Source of the DNA: Planctomycetaceae bacterium
GTDB lineage: Bacteria; Planctomycetota; Planctomycetia; Pirellulales; Thermoguttaceae
Direction of reading: 5' to 3'
Length of the DNA: 10,648 nt
Assembly (NCBI GenBank): GCA_031283515.1
Contig: JAITBS010000205.1
Coordinates: 1-10,648 of the forward strand
Position 1 is the stretch's first letter; every line of letters starts with the position of its first letter. Both the position numbers and the translations under genes were made by a program. Under the pieces are notes generated by a model. The model saw only the letters and a program-made list of their open reading frames with translations, was not told the origin of the DNA and ran no database searches. Below are positions 1 through 6,420 of the stretch, in pieces.

Positions 1-128
1 TCGCAACGGTTGTTTTTGTTATGGTGTTGTACACGGTTGGTTTTTCATTTCCGTCCGTCAACAAGGTCAAGTCGGCGAGTACGCCGACCAACGGTGGGTG
101 AAAACGTTTCGGCGAAACGCTGGCTGCC
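1..128 (+). repeat. Long hairpin-ended repeat element, copy A (cut by window edge)
   Basis: This is the right-hand part of a non-coding repeat found three times in the window (also 490-674 inverted, and 10272-10474). It begins inside the element at 'tcgcaacggttg', so the left terminus lies outside the window. Conserved blocks in order are 'gtgttgtacac' (24-34), 'catttccgtccgtcaac' (46-62), an internal perfect hairpin gtcggcg-agta-cgccgac (71-88), and the terminal hairpin cgtttcg-g-cgaaacg (105-119), followed by 'ctggctgcctt'. No plausible reading frame or Shine-Dalgarno site is present. It could be a miniature transposable element or a structured RNA; the sequence alone does not decide. Confidence 0.75.
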
Positions 129-156
129 TTGGGAGTCCATTGGTAAATAAATTGAC

Positions 157-178
157 AAAAATTCCACTGATAGATTAC
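157..178 (+). repeat. Dispersed ~20-bp motif, copy 1
   Basis: Contains 'attccactgatagattac' preceded by A residues. Related copies occur at 442-460 (inverted), 724-745, 853-872, 6255-6273 (partial) and 8263-8284 (inverted), always outside genes. This copy is used here as the reference. Its role is unknown; it may be part of a larger degenerate intergenic repeat. Confidence 0.55.
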
Positions 179-252
179 AAAAAACCTTGTTTTTAAGCAC
201 CAAAAATTTTTTCGACTTTTTTCAGAAACATTGTTTACCTTTTTGAGGTGTG

Positions 253-342
253 CCTCTAAAAATTCAGTTTTGCTAATTTTTTCATAATTGAAAAATAAGG
301 ACTAACGAATAATTTTCTGATGAAATATTGAATTTTTAGAGG
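253..342. repeat. Perfect 14-bp inverted repeat, AT-rich
   Basis: The arm cctctaaaaattca at 253-266 is perfectly complemented by tgaatttttagagg at 329-342, enclosing 62 bp of AT-rich sequence. A second small stem, gagg (245-248) with cctc (253-256), competes with the left arm. The structure lies between inverted element copies A and B. It may be a decayed short mobile element or a long hairpin; no coding potential was seen inside. Confidence 0.6.
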
Positions 343-379
343 TACTCATTTCACTGATGGGAATCTCAAAAAATTAATT

Positions 380-400
380 TTAACCACAGAGAACACAGAG
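380..400 (+). repeat. 'accacagagaacacagag' intergenic repeat, copy 1
   Basis: Reads ttaaccacagag followed by aacacagag. An inverted copy at 814-834 matches 20 of 21 bases. From memory, this type of motif recurs in intergenic regions of many unrelated bacterial genomes. I know of no established function. Confidence 0.7.
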
Positions 401-441
401 AAAATTTTAATTTGAATCAAAACATCATTTAAATTTATTGC

Positions 442-460
442 AATATATCAGCGGAATTTT
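442..460 (-). repeat. Dispersed ~20-bp motif, copy 2 (inverted)
   Basis: The plus strand reads aatatatcagcggaatttt, which is the reverse complement of the reference motif at 157-178 with a few substitutions (cgg for tgg, tat for cta). Confidence 0.45.
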
Positions 461-489
461 CGTCAAATTGTTTCCAGTGGAACTCCAAA

Positions 490-674
490 GGTTGTCAACG
501 TTTCGCCGAAACGTTTTAAACAATAAACAATAAACAATACGGCGATAACCGACTTGCCCCTGTTGACGGACGGAAATGAAAAACTCACGGCGTACAACAC
601 AATACTAAGCCCAACCGTTGCGACAGTGGGTTTATTGTATTGTATTATTTAAAACCTTTCGGCGAAAGGTCGCC
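490..674 (-). repeat. Long hairpin-ended repeat element, copy B (inverted, complete)
   Basis: Read on the minus strand, it starts with the left hairpin acctttcg-c-cgaaaggt (654-670). It then has short 'aatac' units (complement of 637-646), 'aaaccca', 'tcgcaacggttg', 'gtgttgtac', 'catttccgtccgtcaac' and 'caagtcgg'. It ends in a perfect 9-bp-arm hairpin aacgtttcg-c-cgaaacgtt (497-515). Next to the right hairpin is a 7-bp 'aataaac'-type tandem (521-537) not present in the other copies. The internal gtcggcg stem of copy A is mostly lost here. A second 'gttgcctacct' end-like sequence follows at 684-694, so the true boundary on that side is uncertain. No open frame was found. Confidence 0.8.
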
Positions 675-723
675 TATCTGTTAGTTGCCTACCTTGTAAT
701 TTCCAACAGTAAACCAATTCAAA

Positions 724-745
724 AAAAATTTCACTAATATATTAC
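724..745 (+). repeat. Dispersed ~20-bp motif, copy 3
   Basis: Reads atttcactaatatattac after an A run, differing from the reference copy at three positions. The sequence just upstream ('gtaaaccaattc') resembles the sequence upstream of copy 1 ('gtaaataaattg'). Copies 1 and 3 therefore probably share about 40 bp of homology beyond the motif. Confidence 0.45.
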
Positions 746-813
746 AATTTATTAAAGTAAAAATTAGAGATTTAAATCAAAATTTAATTTTTTAAAAATA
801 TTCCCTCGGTGAA

Positions 814-834
814 CTCTGTGTCCTCTGTGGTTAA
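814..834 (-). repeat. 'accacagagaacacagag' intergenic repeat, copy 2 (inverted)
   Basis: Reads ctctgtgtcctctgtggtta on the plus strand and is preceded by 'ccctcggtgaa'. On the minus strand it matches 380-400 with a single a/g difference, so the pair forms an inverted repeat about 410 bp apart. Confidence 0.7.
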
Positions 835-852
835 TAAAAAAACGAGTTTTTA

Positions 853-872
853 GAAGTTCCCTGATAGATTAC
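853..872 (+). repeat. Dispersed ~20-bp motif, copy 4
   Basis: Reads gaagttccctgatagattac. It keeps the 'ctgatagattac' half of the reference exactly, but lacks one base in the ttcc-a-ctg part. Confidence 0.45.
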
Positions 873-888
873 CAAACTTTTTAAAAAT

Positions 889-908
889 AATCAGCGAAAA
901 TCTGCGGA
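889..908 (+). repeat. 'aatcagcgaaaatctgcgg' type intergenic repeat
   Basis: A short motif resembling the 'aatcagcgttaatctgcg' class of intergenic repeat that I remember from many bacterial genomes, here as a single copy. It lies directly upstream of the candidate promoter at 934-962. The assignment is from memory, without a database comparison. Confidence 0.4.
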
Positions 909-933
909 CTATTTAAACGAAATGTTCTAATAG

Positions 934-962
934 TTGATAAATGTTCCAGCGTTTGATAAAAT
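934..962 (+). promoter_or_regulatory. Candidate sigma70-type promoter for the helical-repeat gene
   Basis: The -35 is ttgata (934-939), then a 17-bp spacer and a -10 taaaat (957-962). The TG of an extended -10 (tga, 954-956) directly precedes the -10. Each hexamer differs from consensus at one position. Transcription would start near 969, leaving a leader of about 55 nt before the ATG at 1025. The AT-rich background makes chance matches likely, so this is a candidate only. Confidence 0.45.
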
Positions 963-1024
963 AGACAACTATTGTGTGTTTTGTGGTTGGTAAAAATCGG
1001 CTGTTACAACATAAGTCGGAAAAA

Positions 1025-2224
1025 ATGATGATTACTCCGTTTGATGCAACATTAACGGCAGCAGAATTGATGTCCAATCCAATGGCAAAATCGTTGGTTC
1101 TTGCGGAACTTGCAGAAGTACAAGTTGAAGCCGGTTTGATTGACAACGCATTGGCGAATATCAATCTTATCCCCAATCTTAGCGAAAAACGTCAGGTATT
1201 GTTCCGGTTGGCATTCCGCGCAGTTCAGGAAAATAAGACCGAACATTTGTTGCGTTTTATTCGGACAATGGTTGAAGTTGATCCAAAATCAATGTCGTCC
1301 GTAGGTCGGCTCGCCCAATCTCTGCTAGAAAACGGTAATCTCGAAAAAGCAATTGAATTGGTTCAAGTGATCGAAAAACCGTTTGATTCGGAACTCAACC
1401 GATACAATTTTATTGCAAAATTTATTGAACTCGCCGAAAATGAGCAACTTGATAACGCCCAATTATTTCTTGAAACATTTTCTGATAAAGATTACCGTGA
1501 TTGGGGAAATTTGGCATTAGCTAAGCGTTTGGTGTTGCTGAAACAATTACCGGAAGCCCAAACAATTGCAGAATCTTTTTCGTTTCCGTTGCGACAATCG
1601 TGGGCATTTTTTGAGTTAAGCCGTTTGACCGCCGGAAAGAATCATGATGTCTTTCTGCACCGTGCCGGAGAAATTCTTGAAACAATTTCTATTGAACCGG
1701 ACTTGGCAGAATCATTGGCAATTCAGTTTCGTATTCTTGGCAAGACAGCGTTGAAAACCGGTAACACCGAACTTGGGCTTCGTCTTCTGGAATGGAGTGA
1801 AACAGCGGCATCACAAATATCTGTACCAATTCAACGTTTTCGTGCGCAATATTTTCTTGCAAAGGTTCTTCGGGAACTTGGTCGGATTCATTCTGTTCAG
1901 GAATATCTTGATCCGGCGAAATGGAAACAATTGGAAATCTCCGGTTTGGATCGAAGCCGGATTGGAGTTTGGGCAGCCGAAGCCGAACCGGCAAACTCTT
2001 TAACATTTTGGAGTATCGCCGTTCAGGACGCCGGAAAACCGGAACAAAAATCCACTGATATTTCGCGCTCGGAACGGATTGTTGAAATACTTCGGCGTTT
2101 TAATTTAAGTAATAATAAACTTCCTCCAAGCGGCGAACCTGAACGTGATGCTGTTAATCTTTCTGCCGAAGAGTTCGAAGAATATTATTACAGTCCTTTT
2201 GCCATCAAAGACTGTAATTGTTGA
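1025..2224 (+). CDS. Predicted alpha-helical repeat (TPR-like) protein, function unknown
   Basis: The protein has 399 residues from the ATG at 1025. The frame stays open to a GTG at 974, but that GTG sits only about 5 nt after the predicted transcription start. I therefore prefer the tandem ATG ATG at 1025/1028, although no clear Shine-Dalgarno is visible at either. The sequence is almost entirely amphipathic helix arranged as helix-turn-helix units, with TPR-like phrases such as 'LAQSLLENGNLEKAIELVQ', 'LALAKRLVLLKQLPEAQTIAE' and 'LGKTALKTGNTELGLRLLEW'. This suggests an alpha-solenoid that binds partner proteins. There is no signal peptide or membrane segment, so it is probably cytoplasmic. 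The C-terminal tail is acidic and aromatic (EEFEEYYY) and ends in Cys-Asn-Cys. I do not recognise a specific family. The next gene is 85 bp downstream on the same strand and could be co-transcribed. Confidence 0.8.
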   Translation: MMITPFDATLTAAELMSNPMAKSLVLAELAEVQVEAGLIDNALANINLIPNLSEKRQVLFRLAFRAVQENKTEHLLRFIRTMVEVDPKSMSSVGRLAQSLLENGNLEKAIELVQVIEKPFDSELNRYNFIAKFIELAENEQLDNAQLFLETFSDKDYRDWGNLALAKRLVLLKQLPEAQTIAESFSFPLRQSWAFFELSRLTAGKNHDVFLHRAGEILETISIEPDLAESLAIQFRILGKTALKTGNTELGLRLLEWSETAASQISVPIQRFRAQYFLAKVLRELGRIHSVQEYLDPAKWKQLEISGLDRSRIGVWAAEAEPANSLTFWSIAVQDAGKPEQKSTDISRSERIVEILRRFNLSNNKLPPSGEPERDAVNLSAEEFEEYYYSPFAIKDCNC

Positions 2225-2257
2225 ACAATAATCGAAGATTAGTGCGCGGAGGAGTAT

Positions 2258-2293
2258 TTTCAAACGTATTTTCAATTTCAAACGTATTTTCAA
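2258..2293 (+). repeat. Perfect 2 x 18-bp tandem repeat before the EEP gene
   Basis: The unit tttcaaacgtattttcaa occurs at 2258-2275 and again, identical, at 2276-2293. The repeat ends immediately before the 'taagga' ribosome binding site of the gene at 2310. The identity points to a recent duplication. It lengthens the gap after the upstream gene and could contain a duplicated operator, but no known binding site was recognised. Confidence 0.85.
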
Positions 2294-2309
2294 ATTAAGG
2301 AATTTTACA

Positions 2310-3224
2310 ATGAGAACTATTTATTTTTTTGCTGTTTTGCTGTTCGTTTCTTGGGGAGTGTTTGCCGAAGAATCGGAACCGATTCGTATTTTGTCAATTA
2401 ACGTTCGGCAATCAACCGCTAAGGATGGTGAAAATTCTTGGTCAAACCGGAAAGATTTTTTGACCGATGTCATCGCCGAAGGTTCCTATGATTTCGTCGG
2501 TTCGCAGGAAACAGTTGTCGATCCGCGACCGGAATACAATCAGGTTGATTACATTATTTCCAAAATGCCGCGTTATGGTTCGTTATGGCTCTCTCGCGAA
2601 AAAACACCGGAAAAAGGCGAAGCCATGTTGATCCTTTGGAAAAAAGAACGTTGGAAAATTGATGAAAAGGATCAAGGAACTTTTTGGCTTTCCGAAACAC
2701 CTGAAATCCCCGGTTCAAAAACGGATCCCAAAGCCGGCTGCCCGCGTTGCGTAACTTTTGGACTCTTTCACGAACTCAAAAACGGAAAAGAAACCGGTTA
2801 CAAAATTTACGTTTATAACACTCACTACGACCATTTGAGCGAAGAAGCCCGACAACGCGGTGCCAAATTGTTAATGGAACGTATTGCTGTACGAAAAAAC
2901 AAGGAAATACCGGTTGCGGCAATGGGCGATCTCAATTGCGGTGAAAAAAGTCCGGCAATTCGGTATATGCAAGGCGATTCGATGACTCTGGACAATACGG
3001 AAATTAAATCGCCGTTTGTGTTAATCGACACATTTCGAGTTGCCAATCCCGACGCAACAGAAGTCGGAACCTTCAACAATTTCAAATCTCCCGGTCAGGA
3101 AAAAATTGATTATATTTTTGTTTCCGCTCCGTTGAAAACGGTTTCGTCAAAAATTATCCGAACACAACGAAATAATCGTTACCCAACGGATCATTTTCCG
3201 ATTGAAGCGGTTATTCAATGGTGA
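2310..3224 (+). CDS. Secreted endonuclease/exonuclease/phosphatase (EEP) family protein
   Basis: The protein has 304 residues. The ATG is preceded by 'aagga' about 8 nt upstream. Residues 1-19 form a Sec signal peptide (positive start, hydrophobic core, cleavage near VFA-EE). The rest carries the EEP fold motifs in order: 'ILSINVRQ' (N31), 'GSQE' (metal-binding E67), 'YNTHYDH' (N170, H172, D174), 'GDLN' (D207, N209), 'DYIFVS' (D267) and 'TDHFPIEAVI' (catalytic pair D294-H295). All expected metal and catalytic residues are present. 'FWLSETPEIPGS' (125-136) is typical of the secreted subgroup, usually annotated only by fold. These enzymes cleave phosphodiester or phosphomonoester bonds in nucleic acids, sphingomyelin or inositol phosphates; the substrate here cannot be read from sequence. 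Location is periplasmic or extracellular. The gene lies 83 bp upstream of a secreted GH2 gene and may share its transcript. Confidence 0.9.
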   Translation: MRTIYFFAVLLFVSWGVFAEESEPIRILSINVRQSTAKDGENSWSNRKDFLTDVIAEGSYDFVGSQETVVDPRPEYNQVDYIISKMPRYGSLWLSREKTPEKGEAMLILWKKERWKIDEKDQGTFWLSETPEIPGSKTDPKAGCPRCVTFGLFHELKNGKETGYKIYVYNTHYDHLSEEARQRGAKLLMERIAVRKNKEIPVAAMGDLNCGEKSPAIRYMQGDSMTLDNTEIKSPFVLIDTFRVANPDATEVGTFNNFKSPGQEKIDYIFVSAPLKTVSSKIIRTQRNNRYPTDHFPIEAVIQW

Positions 3225-3230
3225 GGCGGA

Positions 3231-3305
3231 ATGATTACTGTTGCGGTTACGTCTAGTTACGAAAAGTCAAGCATTAAAATTACAATTACCGGAAGTATAG
3301 GATAA
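3231..3305 (+). CDS. Possible 24-residue ORF bridging the EEP and GH2 genes
   Basis: ATG at 3231 lies 6 nt after the EEP stop codon, and the TAA (3303-3305) ends 2 nt before the GH2 ATG. The predicted peptide is MITVAVTSSYEKSSIKITIT followed by GSIG. A purine-rich 'gaggcgga' abuts the ATG directly, which is too close for an ideal ribosome binding site. The exact fit between the two genes would allow translational coupling into GH2. A chance ORF of this length is nevertheless quite likely, and no family is recognised. Confidence 0.2.
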   Translation: MITVAVTSSYEKSSIKITITGSIG

Positions 3306-3307
3306 GG

Positions 3308-5152
3308 ATGCTTATAATACGAACCATTATTTTCATTATTTTTTTTCTGTATGTTGGATCGTTTATTGTTGCGCAACAATTGATTCAACAAGGCGGAGTA
3401 GCGGTATTGCCGATGAACGCCGGTCATTCGCCGCGTATTCATTTTCTGAAAACACCGTGGGGAAAAGATGTTTCGCCTGATAAGGTTCATCCTGAATATC
3501 CGAGACCTAATTTAGTACGAAAAAAATGGTTCAATCTGAATGGTCTTTGGGATTGGAAAGACGGGAACCGACCGGTTTCATTGAATACTACAGACTCAAA
3601 TCGTTACGATGGGCAGGTTTTAGTTCCATTTCCTATTGGTTCGACTCTTTCGGGTGTTAGCGGATTTTTTGAACGAATTGTTTATCGCCGGTTTTTTACG
3701 CTTCCTGAAGACTGGTTGAAGGAGGAACGGATTCTTCTCCATTTTGGAGCGGTTGATTGGGAAACGGTTGTTTGGGTCAATGGTCGTCAGGTGGGAACAC
3801 ATCGCGGCGGTTATGATGCATTTTCGTTCGATATTACGGATTATCTCAAAGATACTCAGGCAGGTGCGAATGAGTTGATTATTCATGTTTTTGACCCGAC
3901 CGATCACGGTAAACAGCCGCGCGGCAAGCAATCAACAAATCCGTCAGGAATCTGGTATTCACCGGTGACCGGTATTTGGCAAACAGTTTGGCTTGAACCT
4001 GTTCCGGCAGATTATTTGCGAAACGTTCATTTTCTGCCGGATTATGACACAGGAGTTGTAACGATTTTTCCTGTGGTGGACAAACCGCGAAAAGATTTAA
4101 CTGTAACAGCGGAGGCTTTTGATGGCGACGAAATGGTTGCGGAGGCTTTTGGCGGCAGCGAAGGTCCTCTTTTAATGTGTTTCGACAAAAACACGTTAAA
4201 ACCTTGGTCACCGGATTCGCCGCATCTTTATCAATTCCGTATTTGTCTTCTTGATAAGGATGTTCCGGTTGATCAGATTGGCAGTTACTGTGCGTTTCGA
4301 AAAATAGACATTTCCCAAGACCGACAAGGTTTTTCACGAATACGTCTGAATCGTAGAACATTATTTCAAATGGGAGTTATTGATCAAGGATATTGGTCGG
4401 ACGGTTTATACACTCCGCCATCTGATGATGCGGTACGTATGGATATTCGTGTTGCAAAATCGCTTGGATTTAATGTGATTCGTAAACATCTCAAGATAGA
4501 ATCGGCACGTTGGTATTATTGGTGTGACCGGCTCGGAATGCTTGTTTGGCAGGACATGCCCAGCGGAGAAAACCGAACTCCCGATGCACAAACTCAATTC
4601 CAAGAAGAGTTACAAAAAATGATTCAATCGTTTTCGTTTCATCCTTCGATTGTTCTCTGGACGATTTTCAACGAAGGAGCCGGACAACATCATACTGAAA
4701 AATATGTTGAGATGGTCAATAAGCTTGATCCGTCACGGCTTGTGAATGGTGCTGGTGGTTGGATTGATGTTGGGGCGGGACATTTGAACGATTCGCATCG
4801 GTTTCCCGGTCCTGAAATGCCGAAACCCAATCCGCATCGTGCTTCGGTGATTGGTTCTTTTGGGGGATTTACATTGGTTCCGCCCGAAGAAAATCTCTGG
4901 ACTCCGGACACTTGGGGATTCCAACATGTTCCTGATTCCGAAACATTATTCAAACGTTACCAGATGTTACATGAAGAGTTACGGCGTTTGATTCGGGAAC
5001 AAGGACTTGCCGGAGCAGTGTTTCACCAACTCGTTGATGTTGAATCGGAATGTAACGGATTGACAAGTTATGACCGTGTTCTGTTGAAAATTCCGCCGGA
5101 AGAATTTGAAAAAATCAATCGCGAAACGATCCGTATCGGCAATGGTTTTTAA
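3308..5152 (+). CDS. Secreted glycoside hydrolase family 2 protein with altered nucleophile
   Basis: The protein has 614 residues, a normal length for this GH2 subgroup. Residues 1-22 are a signal peptide ending near IVA-QQ. Domains in order are: N-terminal sugar-binding jelly roll at about 65-235 ('LLHFGAVDWETVVWVNG', 'HRGGYDAFSFDIT', 'SGIWYSPVTGIWQTVWLEPV'), an immunoglobulin-like sandwich at about 236-335, and a TIM barrel at about 345-610 ('FNVIRKHLKIESARWYYW', 'DRLGMLVWQDMPSGE'). The acid/base glutamate is present in IFNEG (E456). The nucleophile position, normally GEFGG in this subgroup, reads GSFGG (S517, codon TCT at 4856-4858). GH2 enzymes are retaining beta-galactosidases, beta-glucuronidases or beta-mannosidases; specificity is not readable here and activity is doubtful. 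A 30-bp period duplication (4109-4132 and 4139-4162) encodes AEAFDGDE and AEAFGGSE in the middle domain. The 'ataagg' ribosome binding site is very close to the ATG. Confidence 0.9.
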   Translation: MLIIRTIIFIIFFLYVGSFIVAQQLIQQGGVAVLPMNAGHSPRIHFLKTPWGKDVSPDKVHPEYPRPNLVRKKWFNLNGLWDWKDGNRPVSLNTTDSNRYDGQVLVPFPIGSTLSGVSGFFERIVYRRFFTLPEDWLKEERILLHFGAVDWETVVWVNGRQVGTHRGGYDAFSFDITDYLKDTQAGANELIIHVFDPTDHGKQPRGKQSTNPSGIWYSPVTGIWQTVWLEPVPADYLRNVHFLPDYDTGVVTIFPVVDKPRKDLTVTAEAFDGDEMVAEAFGGSEGPLLMCFDKNTLKPWSPDSPHLYQFRICLLDKDVPVDQIGSYCAFRKIDISQDRQGFSRIRLNRRTLFQMGVIDQGYWSDGLYTPPSDDAVRMDIRVAKSLGFNVIRKHLKIESARWYYWCDRLGMLVWQDMPSGENRTPDAQTQFQEELQKMIQSFSFHPSIVLWTIFNEGAGQHHTEKYVEMVNKLDPSRLVNGAGGWIDVGAGHLNDSHRFPGPEMPKPNPHRASVIGSFGGFTLVPPEENLWTPDTWGFQHVPDSETLFKRYQMLHEELRRLIREQGLAGAVFHQLVDVESECNGLTSYDRVLLKIPPEEFEKINRETIRIGNGF

Positions 5153-5249
5153 TCAAATTTGTATCAAAAAAACATGACTGATTGTCCGAATATTTTCCGG
5201 TTGAATGTTGTAACGGATGTTCCTTATTTGTTTTCCAAGAATTTTTGCA

Positions 5250-6173
5250 CTAAGGATTTGTTCTCATTCGAGTTAGGTCAAGATTTTTTAATTTTTTTAT
5301 TGTCCACAGTTTTTTTCGTTTTTTTCTGGTTCTGGGAGTCGTTGGTTTTCCAGACAGAAGTATTTCGGGATTGGGGCTGTTGGTGAGTTGAAAAAGTTGT
5401 TGAAAGTCTTCTCGCAGTTCAGGAACACGGTTGATGATGATTGGGTGTTTCTCGGTCTTGGTAACTTGAATGCGGATAGTGCAGAGTGTTGCCAATAATT
5501 TTAGTCTCTCCTCAACCGTTTTATCCAACTCACCTCAATTCTCCCTCAATTTCCTTACTAATAATCACCACAAACACGTGCGCTCGTGTCCGTCCTTCTT
5601 TTCGTACATAAATTGGTTGTAATTCCAATTGTCCCGTCTTGCATGTCCGAAACGCATTCTCCGCCATCGCTAAATCTTTGTAACGTGAATGAACAAATTC
5701 CTTATCATACTCATTCGACGCTAAACTTGTTGTCAAACAGTAACATCCATCAAGACGTGAAGATTCCTCTAACTTTACCGAATCTTCAACCAACTCAATT
5801 TCTCGTTTTTCCTCTGATAAACGCAACTCAATCCAACCGTCAAGTTTTAATCGTTTCAATTTATCATCGCAATAATTCAGAGCAACAACCGGTTTTGCCT
5901 GATCAATTTTTCGATTTGTGTTTTCGTCAACGCCGTAATAAAATCAAAATCGGCTTCGGATAATTCGTGTTGTTGCGGGTTTTTCATCATCCCGCGATCT
6001 CCCACAAACACCACTTTTGGTGCGTTAAATTTTCGCGATGCTTTCGTAATTTGGTTGTGCCTCGTTTTGGTGTCGGTTCGTTCATAAAAAAGTAAAACCG
6101 GAAGTTTTGAGATCACTATATCAAAACCTCTGAATAAAATAAAATTGAAAACTAAAGAAGAATACGATGACAA
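5250..6173 (-). pseudogene. Decayed IS1634-like (IS4-superfamily) transposase remnant
   Basis: Three minus-strand segments in different frames line up as one transposase. The first, 6173-5877, carries 'VVFVGDRGMMKNPQQHELSE' and 'FDFITALTK', with the second catalytic Asp in GDRG. The next, about 5895-5530, carries 'RLKLDGWIELRL', 'RLDGCYCLTTSL', 'YKDLAMAENAFRTCKT' (catalytic Glu) and 'RAHVFVVII'. The last, 5528-5250, carries 'LDKTVEERLKLLATLCT' and a basic tail. The N-terminal half with the first catalytic Asp is gone. The hypervariable part normally lying between the first two segments also appears deleted (my estimate is about 70 residues). At least two frameshifts or stops separate the pieces (near 5875 and 5529). 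No terminal inverted repeats or target duplication were found. It cannot make an active transposase. Confidence 0.85.
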
Positions 6174-6293
6174 TCCTTTTGGGAATACCCCTTTTTCCGA
6201 TAACCCAATCTACCTAAATCTACCTAAATTAATAACCTGACTCTGAATACTAAGAAAAATTCCACTGAAATATCAGAAAAAGAAATATTTTCT
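6174..6293. other. Intergenic stretch between IS remnant and DUF1559 promoter
   Basis: AT-rich sequence with no gene. It contains a perfect 2 x 10-bp tandem, tctacctaaa at 6209-6218 and 6219-6228. It also holds a partial copy of the dispersed motif, attccactgaaatat, at about 6259-6273. Nothing else was recognised. Confidence 0.5.
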
Positions 6294-6321
6294 TTGACTT
6301 CTAAATTTTCCTTGTTAAAAT
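6294..6321 (+). promoter_or_regulatory. Candidate sigma70-type promoter for the DUF1559 gene
   Basis: The -35 is ttgact (6294-6299) and the -10 is taaaat (6316-6321), with a 16-bp spacer; each hexamer has one mismatch to consensus. The predicted leader would be about 90 nt to the ATG at 6421. The surrounding sequence is very AT-rich, so confidence is modest. Confidence 0.35.
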
Positions 6322-6407
6322 TAAAAATAATTGATCCATGTTATGTAATATTTGTCGTGTTGTAGAGGCAAGCATATCACGGTTATTTCAAAGAAACCTA
6401 TAAAATT

Positions 6408-6413
6408 AAGGAG
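6408..6413 (+). promoter_or_regulatory. Ribosome binding site fixing the DUF1559 start
   Basis: A consensus aaggag sits 7 nt upstream of the ATG at 6421. This is the strongest Shine-Dalgarno in the window. It favours this start over the upstream TTG at 6352 and over the internal ATG at 6508. Confidence 0.75.
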
Positions 6414-6420
6414 CATAACG

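Noticed and set aside
521..537. 'aataaac' tandem as a separate repeat locus
   Set aside because: It lies inside repeat copy B next to the right hairpin and is better described as an expansion within that copy.
974..1024. GTG start at 974 adding 17 residues to the helical-repeat protein
   Set aside because: It lies only a few bases after the predicted transcription start, and the added residues show no domain continuity. The ATG at 1025 is more plausible, though not proven.
5159..5386. Plus-strand Phe-rich 75-residue frame after the GH2 gene
   Set aside because: It runs antisense over the end of the transposase remnant, is low complexity, and resembles no protein family I know.
5586..5963. 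Plus-strand 125-residue frame
   Set aside because: It is the antisense shadow of the transposase segment on the minus strand, which carries recognisable motifs.
6352..6420. TTG start at 6352 for the DUF1559 gene
   Set aside because: The ATG at 6421 has a consensus aaggag site 7 nt upstream; the TTG has none.
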